A stretch of 64,000 nt of DNA from assembly GCF_000013005.1 (NCBI RefSeq), contig NC_007722.1:2113501-2177500 (forward strand), given 5' to 3'. The notes below the pieces were generated by a model. The model saw only the letters and a program-made list of their open reading frames with translations, had not been told where the DNA came from and made no database searches. The position numbers were made by a program, and so were the translations under genes. Positions 45,954 through 55,190 of the stretch are shown piece after piece (positions within the stretch are counted from its first letter, which is position 1; each line of letters begins with the position of its first letter). This stretch comes from Erythrobacter litoralis HTCC2594 (GTDB lineage Bacteria; Pseudomonadota; Alphaproteobacteria; Sphingomonadales; Sphingomonadaceae).

Positions 45954-46934
45954 CTAGGCGGCGAGCCTGCGGTGTTGCAAGCGCCGATGTTCGAGTGTCT
46001 TTCGCTTGATCCTTTCTCTTCGTTTGATGATGGCAGGAGCCCTGCCGAAGTAGGTATCGGCAGGTGTCACATTGTCGAGGCTCTCGTGGTATCGGCAGTG
46101 GTTGTAATGCTCGACGAAGGCCTCGATCTGCTGGTGGAGATCGCCGGGCAGGAAGTAGTTCTCTAGCAGCACGCGGTTCTTCAGGGTCTGGTGCCAGCGC
46201 TCGATCTTGCCTTGGGTTTGCGGATGGAAGGGGGCGCCCCGCACATGGCTCATCTGGTTCGCTTCGATGTATTCGGCCAGTTCTCCGGCGATGTAGCTGG
46301 GGCCGTTGTCGCTGAGAAGGCGGGGCCTGTGCAGCACGTTGGCGTGGTCGCAGCCTGAGGCTGCCAGCGCCATGTCCAGCGTCTCGGTGACGTCCTCGGC
46401 CCGCATGGTGGTGCAGAGCTTCCATGCAATGATGTAGCGCGAGTAATCATCGAGCACGGTCGATAGATAGACCCAGCCCCATCCGATGATCTTGAAGTAG
46501 GTAAAGTCGGTCTGCCACATCTCGTTGGGGCGGGAGGTTTGTGTGTGGAACGCATCTGCCGCCTTGATCACGGTGTAGGCCGGGCTGGTGATCAGATCAT
46601 GAGCCCTGAGCAGCCGGTAAACCGTGGCTTCCGACACGAAGTAGCGCCGCTCGTCGGTGAAGCGCACCGCCAGCTCGCGCGGGGACAGATCGGTCTGCTC
46701 CAGCGCCATCTCGACGATCTGGTCCTGGATATCCTCGCCGATGCGGTTCCACACCCGGCTCGGCGCTGAAGGGCGGTCCTGGAGCGCCTCCGGCCCGCCT
46801 TCGAGGTAACGGTCATACCAGCGGTAGAAGGTTCGCCGTGCCACACCGAGTTGGTCCAGCGTGCGTTTGGCGGGCAGATGCGACTGCTCGACGATCCGGA
46901 TGATCTCGAGCTTCTCGGATGCGGGATACCTCAT
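45954..46934 (-). CDS. IS3-family transposase OrfB (DDE integrase domain)
   Basis: From MRYPASEKLEIIRIVEQ (46934) the frame has 326 residues. A helix-turn-helix segment (about 1-60) precedes the rve catalytic core. The DDE residues are in EMWQTDFTYFK, LLSDNGPSY and QGKIERWHQTLKNR. In this family the active enzyme is an OrfAB fusion made by -1 frameshifting. Here the A7G run at 46962-46969, near the end of orfA, is the likely slippery site. The frame is intact. Confidence 0.92.
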   Translation of the reverse strand: MRYPASEKLEIIRIVEQSHLPAKRTLDQLGVARRTFYRWYDRYLEGGPEALQDRPSAPSRVWNRIGEDIQDQIVEMALEQTDLSPRELAVRFTDERRYFVSEATVYRLLRAHDLITSPAYTVIKAADAFHTQTSRPNEMWQTDFTYFKIIGWGWVYLSTVLDDYSRYIIAWKLCTTMRAEDVTETLDMALAASGCDHANVLHRPRLLSDNGPSYIAGELAEYIEANQMSHVRGAPFHPQTQGKIERWHQTLKNRVLLENYFLPGDLHQQIEAFVEHYNHCRYHESLDNVTPADTYFGRAPAIIKRRERIKRKTLEHRRLQHRRLAA

Positions 46935-47305
46935 TCGTCGTCTCCCCCATCCGCGATCATGCTTTTTTTGAGCAGGCGGTTTTCCAGGGTGAGGTCGGCC
47001 ACGCATTCCTTGAGATCGCGAGCTTCTCGCCGCAGGTCCTTGACCTCGTCCGTGGTCGCAGCACGGGCGGTATCGCCAGCTAGCCTTCGCTTGCCAGCCT
47101 CCATGAACTCCTTCGACCAGGTGTAATACAGGCTCTGCGCAATGCCCTCGCGGCGGCACAGCTCGGCAATGGAGTCATCGCCGCGCAGGCCACCCAGGAC
47201 GATCCTGATCTTGTCCTCAGCAGAGAAATGCCGGCGGGTCTTGCGGCGAATGTCTTTTACCACCTGCTCGGCAGGCGATTTGGACCTTGAGGATTTGGGC
47301 TTCAT
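46931..47305 (-). CDS. IS3-family transposase OrfA
   Basis: The 124-residue protein has a helix-turn-helix (FSAEDKIRIVLGGLRGDDSI and AELCRREGIAQSLYYTW) and a leucine-zipper-like coiled coil (EVKDLRREARDLKECVADLT) used for multimerisation. It overlaps the start of orfB by 4 nt in a different frame and contains the A7G frameshift run. Confidence 0.92.
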   Translation of the reverse strand: MKPKSSRSKSPAEQVVKDIRRKTRRHFSAEDKIRIVLGGLRGDDSIAELCRREGIAQSLYYTWSKEFMEAGKRRLAGDTARAATTDEVKDLRREARDLKECVADLTLENRLLKKSMIADGGDDE

Positions 47306-47409
47306 CTTCGTTCCTTCGTCACTACGACGAAGCCCAAATCCTCCTTAAATCACAACCTCAAATCTGTGCCATAGGCGCTGACGGGAGACAGCCAGAATCT
47401 TCCTTTTAG

Positions 47410-48555
47410 TTTTATTTCCACGAAAATGACGCCGGCGCGATCATCATTCCCTACAATGATATTGGCTTCGGCGGTCCCGGCGTCATCCGCCAGGGCTATT
47501 ATGCCGGCGGGCGTCTCGAGACTGATGCCGGCGCCATCTTCGGGCAAGCGACCTACAATCTGACCCCGGAGATTCACCTCGTCGTCGGTGGCCGTTACAG
47601 CATCGAGCGAAAAGGCATTTCCGAACAGCTTCAGTTCGACCTCGCGCGACCCTATTCGCCCGCCAATCCCGTCGCGCCGCTCGCCCAGTGCGGAGCCGAT
47701 ATCCCATCGGTCCCGACCTGCCAACCGCACAAGACCTTCCGATCCTTCACGCCGAAAGTGGCGCTCGAGTATCAAATCACGCCCGACGCTTTGCTCTACG
47801 CCTCGGTTTCGCGAGGCTTCAAAAGCGGCACCTACAATGTCGGCGGCGTGCAGCCGCCCGTGAAGCCGGAGAAGGTCACGGCCTATGAAGGGGGCCTGAA
47901 ATCGGAATTCCTCGATCGGCGGCTCCGCATAAATCTTGCCGGCTTTTATTATGATTACAAGGATCTCCAGGTCGGCAAGGTGGTCAACGCGTCACTCGCG
48001 CTGGAGAATGCGGCGACAGCGACGATCTACGGTGCCGAGCTCGAGTTGCGCGCGCGCCCCACGCCCGACTTAGAACTGGGTCTGACCGGCTCCTATCTCA
48101 ACGCCAAGTTCGACAGTTTCATCAGTATCGATCCCGCGCGACCCGGAGGTGACGGGCGCACCGTCGACCCGGCGACCGGCGCACCGGCTTTCAACAACGC
48201 CGGCAACCGCCTGCCGCAAGCCCCCAAATGGACGGTCGACGCCATGGCACAATATACCGTGCGCTCGGACCATGGATCCTTTGCCCTTCGCGGAGAGGTC
48301 TTGTGGGTCGATAAGGTCTATTTCAGTGCCTTCAACGTTCCGCAGGTGTCGCAGCCGGCAAAGACCAAGCTCAATGCCTCGCTGATCTACACCGATCCGG
48401 GCGATCGCTGGAGCGTGACCGTCTACGGCAAGAATCTCGCCAACAAGACGTACATCTCAAACGCCTTTGTCAGCTCCAGCATCGTGGGATTTGGCGTCAA
48501 CGGCTTCCTCGAGGAGCCGCGAACCTATGGCGTGACCATCGGGTATAAGTTCTAG
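47410..48555 (+). pseudogene. TonB-dependent receptor, 5'-truncated remnant
   Basis: About 381 codons of the C-terminal beta-barrel remain, starting FYFHENDAGAIIIPYND. Barrel landmarks include FGQATYNLTPEIHLVVGGRY, ASVSRGFKSGTYNVGG, EGGLKSEFLDRRLRINLAGF and the final EEPRTYGVTIGYKF with a terminal Phe. A TAG at 47407 precedes the fragment, the IS right end is 20 bp upstream, and the signal peptide, TonB box and plug are absent. Only the last 265 codons start with an ATG (47758). It was probably cut off by the IS event. The cyclase gene follows. Confidence 0.88.
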
Positions 48556-48571
48556 CCGGGAATATATTCTC

Positions 48572-49363
48572 ATGATCACGATTCCCACCGCCGAGTCCAT
48601 CATCGACATTTCGATGCCCATCGAGAATGATATCGTATCGGATCCGGCGGCCTTTCGTCCACGGGTCCGATATTTCGGGCACGATGATACACGAGAACAG
48701 ATGCTGGCCTTCTTCCCCGGAATGACGGCCAGCGACCTGCCCGATGGCGAGGCCTGGGCGATCGAGCATGTCGAGCTGATCACGCACAACGGCACGCATC
48801 TCGACGCACCTTACCATTTTCATTCGACGATGGATGGGGGCAAGCGGGCGATCACGATCGACGAGGTTCCGCTCCACTGGTGCTGCCAACCAGGCGTCAA
48901 GCTCGATTTCCGGCATTTCCCCGATGGCTATGTGGTGACCGCCGAGGATGTTCGGGCTGAACTCGATCGGATCGGCGTCAAGCTCAGCCCGCTGACCATC
49001 GTGGTCATCAACACGCGGGCCGGTTCGGCCTACGGCACGGATGACTATGTCAACGCGGGGTGTGGAATGGGCCGCGAAGCCACGCTTCACCTGCTTGAGC
49101 GCGGTGTCCGGGTGACAGGGACCGATGCATGGTCATGGGACGCGCCGTTCACTTACACGGCGCAGAAATATGCCGAAACCGGGAATGCCGACCTGATCTG
49201 GGAGGGGCACAAAGCGGGTCGGGAAATCGGCTATTGCCATCTGGAGAAGCTGCATAATCTCGAAGCGCTTCCATCCTCCGGATTCACCGTGATGTGTTTC
49301 CCGACCAAGATCAAAGGCGCTTCGGCAGGCTGGACCCGCGCGGTCGCCGTCCTCGACGATTGA
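48572..49363 (+). CDS. Cyclase-family hydrolase (kynurenine formamidase-like fold)
   Basis: The 263-residue protein belongs to the metal-dependent cyclase family: the signature HNGTHLDAPYHF (about 72-83) gives the His/Asp/His ligands, and TGTDAWSWDAPF is in the C-terminal half. Members hydrolyse amides, lactones or cyclic products such as N-formylkynurenine. It lies 16 nt after the receptor remnant and 13 nt before the BKACE gene, so these two form an operon that may now depend on an upstream promoter within the remnant or IS. Confidence 0.85.
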   Translation: MITIPTAESIIDISMPIENDIVSDPAAFRPRVRYFGHDDTREQMLAFFPGMTASDLPDGEAWAIEHVELITHNGTHLDAPYHFHSTMDGGKRAITIDEVPLHWCCQPGVKLDFRHFPDGYVVTAEDVRAELDRIGVKLSPLTIVVINTRAGSAYGTDDYVNAGCGMGREATLHLLERGVRVTGTDAWSWDAPFTYTAQKYAETGNADLIWEGHKAGREIGYCHLEKLHNLEALPSSGFTVMCFPTKIKGASAGWTRAVAVLDD

Positions 49364-49376
49364 ATGGAGTCTGGCC

Positions 49377-50306
49377 ATGAGCAACAAGGTCATCATCAGC
49401 TGCGCGGTGACGGGATCGGCGCACACGCCGACGATGTCGGACGCGCTCCCGGTCACGCCCGAGGAGATCGCCGAGCAGTCGATCGCCGCCGCCGAAGCGG
49501 GCGCGGCGATCCTGCATCTCCATGCCCGCATCCCCGAGGACGGTAGGCCGACCGGCGATCCCGAGGTCTATGCCCGCTTCCTGCCCGTGATCCGGCAGCG
49601 CACCGACGCCGTCATCAACATCACGACGGGCGGTGCGGCCACCATGCCGGTCGCCGAGCGCCTCGCCGCCTCTGCGCGTTTCAAGCCCGAGCTTTGCTCG
49701 CTCAACATGGGCTCGCTCAATTTCGCCTTCTTCCCCGCCGCGAAGCGCATCGCCGACTGGAAATACGCGTGGGAGAAGGACTATGTCACCGGCTCCGACG
49801 ACTATATCTTCCGCAACACCTTCCGCGATATCGAGACGATCCTCACGACGATGGCGGAGGCGGGTACCAAATTTGAGCATGAATGCTATGACGTCGGCCA
49901 TCTCTACAATCTCGCCCATTTCGTCGATCGCGGCCTGGTGAAGCCACCCTTCTTCGTCCAGATGATCTTCGGCATATTGGGCGGCATCGGTGCCGATCTC
50001 GAAAATCTTCATTATATGAAGGAAACCGCCGATCGCCTCTTCGGACGCGGCAATTACCGCTGGTCGGTGCTCGCCGCGGGTAGGCACCAGATGCCCTTTC
50101 TGACGCAGGCGGCGTTGCTCGGCGGCTATGTCCGCGTCGGGCTCGAGGACAGCCTTTTCATCGAACGCGGCGTCCTTGCGGCTTCGAATGCCCAGCAGGT
50201 CGAGAAGATCAAGCGCATCCTCGCCGAAATGGGTCACGAACCCGCGAGCCCCGCCGAAGCGAGGGAAATCCTCGGTCTCAAGGGCAGTGACCGCGTCGCC
50301 TTCTGA
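49377..50306 (+). CDS. BKACE-family beta-keto acid cleavage enzyme
   Basis: BKACE enzymes (Kce type) cleave a beta-keto acid with acetyl-CoA, giving acetoacetate and a new acyl-CoA. The 309 residues contain the zinc motif ILHLHARIPEDG, the substrate loop INITTGGAATMP, the catalytic-region KFEHECYDVGHLYNL and the barrel end VRVGLEDSLFIERG with YAxx residues. The substrate class in this family depends on the pocket residues and cannot be called here. It partners the cyclase gene. Confidence 0.88.
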   Translation: MSNKVIISCAVTGSAHTPTMSDALPVTPEEIAEQSIAAAEAGAAILHLHARIPEDGRPTGDPEVYARFLPVIRQRTDAVINITTGGAATMPVAERLAASARFKPELCSLNMGSLNFAFFPAAKRIADWKYAWEKDYVTGSDDYIFRNTFRDIETILTTMAEAGTKFEHECYDVGHLYNLAHFVDRGLVKPPFFVQMIFGILGGIGADLENLHYMKETADRLFGRGNYRWSVLAAGRHQMPFLTQAALLGGYVRVGLEDSLFIERGVLAASNAQQVEKIKRILAEMGHEPASPAEAREILGLKGSDRVAF

Positions 50307-50849
50307 GCCGTGCACAGGAAGCAAGCGAATGAGGGCTTCGGTCATCGACCGATTCGGCCGTCCAGACACGGCCCTTTGGCGTGCCTGAGAATCCGTATCG
50401 CCAGATGAATTCGTACCTCATCTTCATGATCCAACAACGGCACAATGCACAGCCCGTATACGCGGATGTCGACGGGGCTGCTTTCAAGGCGCGCTGTCGC
50501 CGCTCACGGCGACAGAGATGGTGCATTCACGGTCACCCGAATAGCTGATTTCCTTTGCTACTCGGCAAGGGAAAACCGTTGGCACCGCCGATTACACCGA
50601 TACACCGTTTGGAAAAGCTGGATTGGAACGCCTCGCGCGCGCGCATCCGTCCCGCTGGGCGCGCTCAGCGTGACTATTCCAATGAAGTGTATGGGGTCAT
50701 TTGCTCCGCCACGAGACGTCGCCGGTGCAGGCTCAACAATCCTCAATCAATGAGTGGAAGGAATAGTTCGCCAACAAATTGAATTGGACGATGAGCCCCA
50801 AGGCGCGGCAAATGGCGCCAAATCAAAAAATGCCGTGGGGAGGACAGTC
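50307..50849. other. 543-nt intergenic region with copy 1 of the 42-bp motif
   Basis: Apart from the 42-bp motif at 50750-50791 I see only short, non-family-like reading frames on both strands. The downstream part presumably holds the promoter and leader of the TonB receptor operon. Confidence 0.5.
50750..50791 (+). promoter_or_regulatory. 42-bp cluster motif, copy 1
   Basis: It begins ATGAGTGGAAGGAATAG and ends ATTGAATTGGACGA. The sequence can be read as a ten-codon frame (MSGRNSSPTN, stop). It ends 58 nt before the receptor ATG at 50850. Across the three copies 29 of 42 positions are identical, including the last 14. Confidence 0.7.
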
Positions 50850-53459
50850 ATGGTCACAGCCTTTAGGACAAATTTGCTTTGTGCCACCGCGCTATCGATC
50901 GCGTGTGCGCTTGCAGTGCCGGCACATGCCCAGGACGCTGCATCGCAGGGCGAAAAGCCCGAGGCGCAGGAAGGTGACCTTGAGACAATCGTCGTCACGG
51001 CGCAGAAGCGCGAACAGAATTTGCAGGATGTTCCGGCCGCCGTTTCCGCCATAGGCGGCGAGACGCTGCGCACGCGCGGCATCACGGAGACCTCAGACTT
51101 GATGGGCGCGATCCCCAGCCTGCAAGTCACCACTCCCTATGGTCGCACCCAACCGAATTTCTCGCTGCGCGGGATTTCAGTGGCGAACGAATTTTCCGCC
51201 TCCACTGCGTCGCCGGTTGGCGTCTATGTCGATGAAGTCTATCAGAGCTTCCGGGCGAGCCATGGCCTGCAACTCTATGACATCGACCGGGTCGAGGTAC
51301 TGCGCGGACCGCAAGGAACACTCTACGGTCGCAACACCACGGGTGGCGCGATCAGCTTCTTCACGCGCAAGCCGGATCTGGGAGAGGCCAATGGCTATCT
51401 GACCGCCGGCTATGCCAATTACGACACTTTCACGGTGCAGGGCGCCGCTGAAGCGACGCTGGTTCCCGACATCTTGGGCGTCCGCGTCGCCGGTACTTTT
51501 GCAAAAGGGGATGGTTGGCAGCGCAATGTACTGCCTGGGAATGAGCGCGACCTAGGGACCACCGATACGATCGGCGGTCGCATCTCGATCCGCTTCCGGC
51601 CCGATCCCGATCTCGACATCAATTTGAAGCTCTATGCCGCGAAGGACGATCCATGGGGCACCGCGCCCTATGCAGGTGGTCAACTCGCGGGCGGGCAGGA
51701 TGCGCTCGGCTATTCGCGTTACGATCCGCAACCTTTCCTAGGCGGGCGGTTGCTGCGTGACAATGAGGTCGCAGTTGATCGGGTAGGTAAGAACATCAGC
51801 AAGTCGAAAGGGATAGCCCTCAACATCAAATGGGATGTCAGCGACCAATTCTCCGTCACCTCGATTACCGGCTACGACACCGGCGACTATATCAACAATC
51901 CTGATGATTGCGATGGCGGCCCAGCCGATCTCTGCTCGATCGGCCTCACGTCGACGAGCAAGAATTTCAACCAGGATCTGCGTTTCAGCTATTCGAACGA
52001 CCGCCTCGATATCATTGCCGGCCTTTATTATGGCAGGGACAAGGTCAAGACGGTCAACTACCCGGACTTTTTCGGGGCGCTGAGGCCGCTGCTGCTTGGC
52101 GCCGGTCTTCCGGGCAGCTACAATAACGCCGCAATCGGAACGCCCGACGCGATCCGCTATATCCCAGCCTTTGCCGCCAATCCGGCGTTGGGGCCTGGCG
52201 ATGCCGGATTCTGCGACGCGATCGAGATCAATCCCAACGGCTTCCTTGATGCACGCTCGCTGATTGCACTCCAGACCGACATCGCGATCAATAATACGGG
52301 CAATGGCGGCATGGGGGGTAGCTTTTCGGCGGGCTGCGCCGGGGCAGGCGCGCCTCCGTTCACCCCGATCCTCGGCGAACAGCGTTTTGACGTGTCGCGC
52401 CCCTCGAAGGCGATCTACGGCGACGTAACCTGGAAAACGACCGAGCGGCTGACCGTGGCGGTGGGTGCACGCTACACCCAGGATAAGGTCAATTACCTTA
52501 ACGGCAGCACTTTCCTCTATGCGCTCGACGGTACGACGCCGGTTGTCAACCTGATCCCCTACAGCAATCCATACAACCCCAATCTCGCGCCGCTTGAGCA
52601 GCGCGAAAAGGCAAACAGGCTAACCGGCCGTATCAATGTCAGCTATGAGTTCGCCGATGATATCATGGGCTATCTCCAGTACAGTCGCGGTTACCGCAGC
52701 GGCAGCTTCAACGGGCTTGCCTATCAGGGCGTCAATCAAGTCTATTATATCCAGCCTGAAAAGGTGAATGCATATGAGGCGGGGCTCAAAACCCGGCTGT
52801 TCGATCGCCGCGTCCAACTTAACCTCGCGGGCTTCTACTACGAGTATTCGAATCACCAAGTAACGCAGGCGGTTGGCGCTACAACCTTCACGCGCAGCGC
52901 CAATGGTCGCCTGTTCGGTGGCGAGGCCGAACTCGCCTGGCAGGTGGCCGATACGTTGCGTTTCGATGCTTCGCTGGGCTATCTCAACAGCAAGTACAAA
53001 GGCAATGTGATCGATCCGGCAAACCCGGCAAGCCCGACATTGAACGTCAACGGCAATCCCTTCCCGAACGCGCCGGAGGTTACGTTCCAGGCCGGATTCG
53101 ACTGGGATATGATCGATGACGGCACCAACAAGCTGACCTTGCGCGGTGATGCGTCCTACATGGGCAAGTACTATTTTGATCCGTTCAAGAATTATGGGCA
53201 GACACCGTGCGATACACCCCCAGCGGGATCGAACATAACGCTCGCGGGTAAGGCGATTACATGCGCAAATCCGGGCTACTGGCTCGCCAATGCGCGATTA
53301 ACCTATGCGCACGACAATATGTCGGTTAGCTTGTGGGCGAAGAATCTGTTCGACAAATATTACTACACCTACGGCCTCAACCTCAACGTGTTCGGCTACG
53401 ATTATCTGAACCGCGGCATGCCGCGCACTTATGGCGTCGAAGCGACAGTCAAGTTCTGA
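50850..53459 (+). CDS. TonB-dependent receptor (PegB-like position)
   Basis: An outer-membrane active transporter of 869 residues. The ATG at 50850 has GGGGAGG at 50836-50842. The signal peptide ends in PAHAQ near 28. The TonB box region is ETIVVTAQKRE. The plug has FSLRGISVANEF and RVEVLRGPQGTLYGRNTTGG. The barrel has YLQYSRGYRSGSFNGLAY and ends in TYGVEATVKF with a C-terminal Phe. Such receptors in sphingomonads import bulky organics. It heads the ALDH-GMC-CoA ligase series, although a terminator follows it. Confidence 0.94.
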   Translation: MVTAFRTNLLCATALSIACALAVPAHAQDAASQGEKPEAQEGDLETIVVTAQKREQNLQDVPAAVSAIGGETLRTRGITETSDLMGAIPSLQVTTPYGRTQPNFSLRGISVANEFSASTASPVGVYVDEVYQSFRASHGLQLYDIDRVEVLRGPQGTLYGRNTTGGAISFFTRKPDLGEANGYLTAGYANYDTFTVQGAAEATLVPDILGVRVAGTFAKGDGWQRNVLPGNERDLGTTDTIGGRISIRFRPDPDLDINLKLYAAKDDPWGTAPYAGGQLAGGQDALGYSRYDPQPFLGGRLLRDNEVAVDRVGKNISKSKGIALNIKWDVSDQFSVTSITGYDTGDYINNPDDCDGGPADLCSIGLTSTSKNFNQDLRFSYSNDRLDIIAGLYYGRDKVKTVNYPDFFGALRPLLLGAGLPGSYNNAAIGTPDAIRYIPAFAANPALGPGDAGFCDAIEINPNGFLDARSLIALQTDIAINNTGNGGMGGSFSAGCAGAGAPPFTPILGEQRFDVSRPSKAIYGDVTWKTTERLTVAVGARYTQDKVNYLNGSTFLYALDGTTPVVNLIPYSNPYNPNLAPLEQREKANRLTGRINVSYEFADDIMGYLQYSRGYRSGSFNGLAYQGVNQVYYIQPEKVNAYEAGLKTRLFDRRVQLNLAGFYYEYSNHQVTQAVGATTFTRSANGRLFGGEAELAWQVADTLRFDASLGYLNSKYKGNVIDPANPASPTLNVNGNPFPNAPEVTFQAGFDWDMIDDGTNKLTLRGDASYMGKYYFDPFKNYGQTPCDTPPAGSNITLAGKAITCANPGYWLANARLTYAHDNMSVSLWAKNLFDKYYYTYGLNLNVFGYDYLNRGMPRTYGVEATVKF

Positions 53460-53472
53460 TCGCTGCTGCGAC

Positions 53473-53515
53473 GGGGGCGGCGGGCATCCTCTCCCGCCCG
53501 CTGCCCCCGATTTTT
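53473..53515 (+). terminator. Strong hairpin terminator after the TonB receptor
   Basis: GGGGGCGGCGGGC (53473-53485) pairs with GCCCGCTGCCCCC (53496-53508) with one mismatch, followed by GATTTTT. It should reduce read-through, so receptor and enzymes can be expressed at different levels. Confidence 0.85.
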
Positions 53516-53544
53516 CGACCTGACTTTCAGACCGAGGAGCATCC

Positions 53545-53688
53545 ATGATGCGTTCCACCGGCAACGGTCCCTCATTCATCGGCACGGCGTACAGAATCGA
53601 GCGCGCTGCGATCACTGAGATCGGCGCAGCTGAAAGCACCGCCCAGGCGAGCAGCGCCGAGCGGCCGGCGCGCCTCCGGACGATTTAA
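53545..53688 (+). CDS. Possible 47-residue small protein
   Basis: GAGGAG at about 53535 precedes ATG ATG at 53545. The frame encodes MMRSTGNGPSFIGTAY, then an Ala/Arg-rich end (SSAERPARLRTI), and stops 1 nt before the ALDH GTG. No homolog or domain is recognised. The good ribosome site and exact abutment to the next gene argue for translation, perhaps as a coupling leader, but it may be chance. Confidence 0.35.
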   Translation: MMRSTGNGPSFIGTAYRIERAAITEIGAAESTAQASSAERPARLRTI

Positions 53689-53689
53689 C

Positions 53690-55114
53690 GTGGATGCGTC
53701 TTGGAACAGAACTGAGCTGGAACGAATTTTCGCGACCCAACGCGAAGGGACGCGTGAGCAGGTTTCGCGCAGCTACGAAGAACGCATGGACCTGCTCGGG
53801 CGCCTTGGCCGGATATTTGAGCAGCACAGAGACGAATTGGTCGATGCCGTTGCCGCCGATTTCGGCATTCGATCCCGCTACGAGACTATCCTGCTCGACC
53901 TGATGCTTGGCATATCGGAAATTAAATTTGCGCGCCGCAATCTGAAGACGTGGCTGAGGCCGCGGCGGGTGAAGACTGACATCTTCGGCCTTCCCGGTTC
54001 ATCGCGCCTGGTCCCCCAGCCCCTAGGTGTGGTGGGCGTTCTCGGCACGTGGAACTATCCGCTCGGCACCATATTCGTTGGCGCGGCCGGTGCATTGGCG
54101 GCCGGCAACCGCGTGATCGCAAAGCCGAGCGAAGTTTCCGCCAACGCCGCCGAAGCCAGCGAGCGGCTTGTGCGCCGGTATTTCGCCGAAGAGGAATTCG
54201 CGATTGTCCAGGGCGGGCCCGACATGGCACAGGCGATGACGGCCCTACCTTTCGACCATATTCTCTTCACCGGTTCACCCGCGGTTGGCCGCAAAGTCTA
54301 TGAAGCGGCGGCTGCCAACCTTACACCTGTTACTCTGGAACTTGGCGGCAAATGCCCTGCCATCGTGGGCAAGGGTGCATCGCTTGCACAAGTCTGTGAA
54401 AGCTTAGTGTTCGGCAAGCTGCTCAACGCCGGCCAGACCTGCATCGCCGCTGACTATGCCTTCGTCCATGTCGATCAGATGGAAAGCTTCGTCGCCGCAC
54501 TCCGCGCTCAGGTTGCCAAATGCTACCCCAACGCGGCAAGCAACCCCGATTTCACCAGTATCATCAATGACCGACAGTTCGCGCGGCTCCAAGGTTTGCT
54601 CGATGATGCCGAAGCCAAGGGCGCGACGGTGCTCAACCTCTCGGACAACGGCGATGGAACGCTTCCTGAACGGCATCGGATCGTGCCGTTGGCGGTTCTC
54701 GACGTTACCGATGACATGGCGATGATGCAGGAGGAGATTTTCGGACCGATCCTGCCGATCATGCCATATCGCTCCGAAGACGAGCTCATTCGCTACGTAA
54801 ACCGGCATGAGCGCCCGCTGGCGCTCTATTATTTTGGCGACGAAAGTGAGGAACGGCGCAAGATCATTTCCGAAACGCACGCTGGCGGCGTGACTCTCAA
54901 CGGCACGGTCATGCACGTCTTCCAGCGCCGGCTGCCTTTCGGTGGCATCGGACAGAGCGGCATCGGTGCCTATACCGGCGTCGCCAGTTTCGAGCGCTTC
55001 ACTCATTACAAGCCGGTGTTCTCTCAGCCGAAACTCAGCCTGCTTGGTCAACTTCTGCCACCCTATTCGAGCAAGACCGAAGGACTACTCAACATCTTCG
55101 AAAAGATCCTCTGA
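53690..55114 (+). CDS. Aldehyde dehydrogenase, coniferyl-aldehyde-dehydrogenase-like
   Basis: An NAD(P)-dependent aldehyde dehydrogenase of 474 residues with a GTG start (VDASWNRTEL). The Rossmann segment has GVLGTWNYPLG and FTGSPAVGRKVYE; catalytic Glu is in LELGGKCPAIV and catalytic Cys in GQTCIAADY. The C-terminal end has a hydrophobic tail. The short-form, class-3-like structure matches CalB-type enzymes. In the peg operon the matching position is held by pegC. It would oxidise the aldehyde produced by the neighbouring GMC enzyme. Confidence 0.9.
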   Translation: MDASWNRTELERIFATQREGTREQVSRSYEERMDLLGRLGRIFEQHRDELVDAVAADFGIRSRYETILLDLMLGISEIKFARRNLKTWLRPRRVKTDIFGLPGSSRLVPQPLGVVGVLGTWNYPLGTIFVGAAGALAAGNRVIAKPSEVSANAAEASERLVRRYFAEEEFAIVQGGPDMAQAMTALPFDHILFTGSPAVGRKVYEAAAANLTPVTLELGGKCPAIVGKGASLAQVCESLVFGKLLNAGQTCIAADYAFVHVDQMESFVAALRAQVAKCYPNAASNPDFTSIINDRQFARLQGLLDDAEAKGATVLNLSDNGDGTLPERHRIVPLAVLDVTDDMAMMQEEIFGPILPIMPYRSEDELIRYVNRHERPLALYYFGDESEERRKIISETHAGGVTLNGTVMHVFQRRLPFGGIGQSGIGAYTGVASFERFTHYKPVFSQPKLSLLGQLLPPYSSKTEGLLNIFEKIL

Positions 55115-55190
55115 CGTGGCTGCGGCGGTTGATGCTGGCATGTTGCATGACGCCGGGTCGCCAGCATGGGTCGAATGACAAGGGAAGCAA

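Larger units (their letters stand above)
45880..47390 (-). mobile_element. IS3-family insertion sequence, ~1.51 kb
   Basis: It carries orfA and orfB in overlapping frames. Imperfect 26-bp terminal inverted repeats match at 19 positions: the left end starts TGTCCGTCGTCAG and the right end, inverted, TGTCTCCCGTCAG, both continuing to TGGCACA. The element starts with TG and ends with CA. No 3- to 5-bp target duplication is visible (ATG on the left, GCC on the right). This suggests a deletion or recombination next to it rather than a simple insertion. Confidence 0.75.

Noticed and set aside
45899..47371. Shorter IS borders defined by TGGCACA...TGTGCCA
   Set aside because: The longer 26-bp imperfect repeats (45880 and 47390) include these and match at 19 of 26 positions, so the wider borders are preferred.
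50445..50782. Short open frames upstream of the TonB receptor as genes
   Set aside because: They overlap one another in different frames and show no family-like features; only the 42-bp motif at their end is conserved elsewhere.
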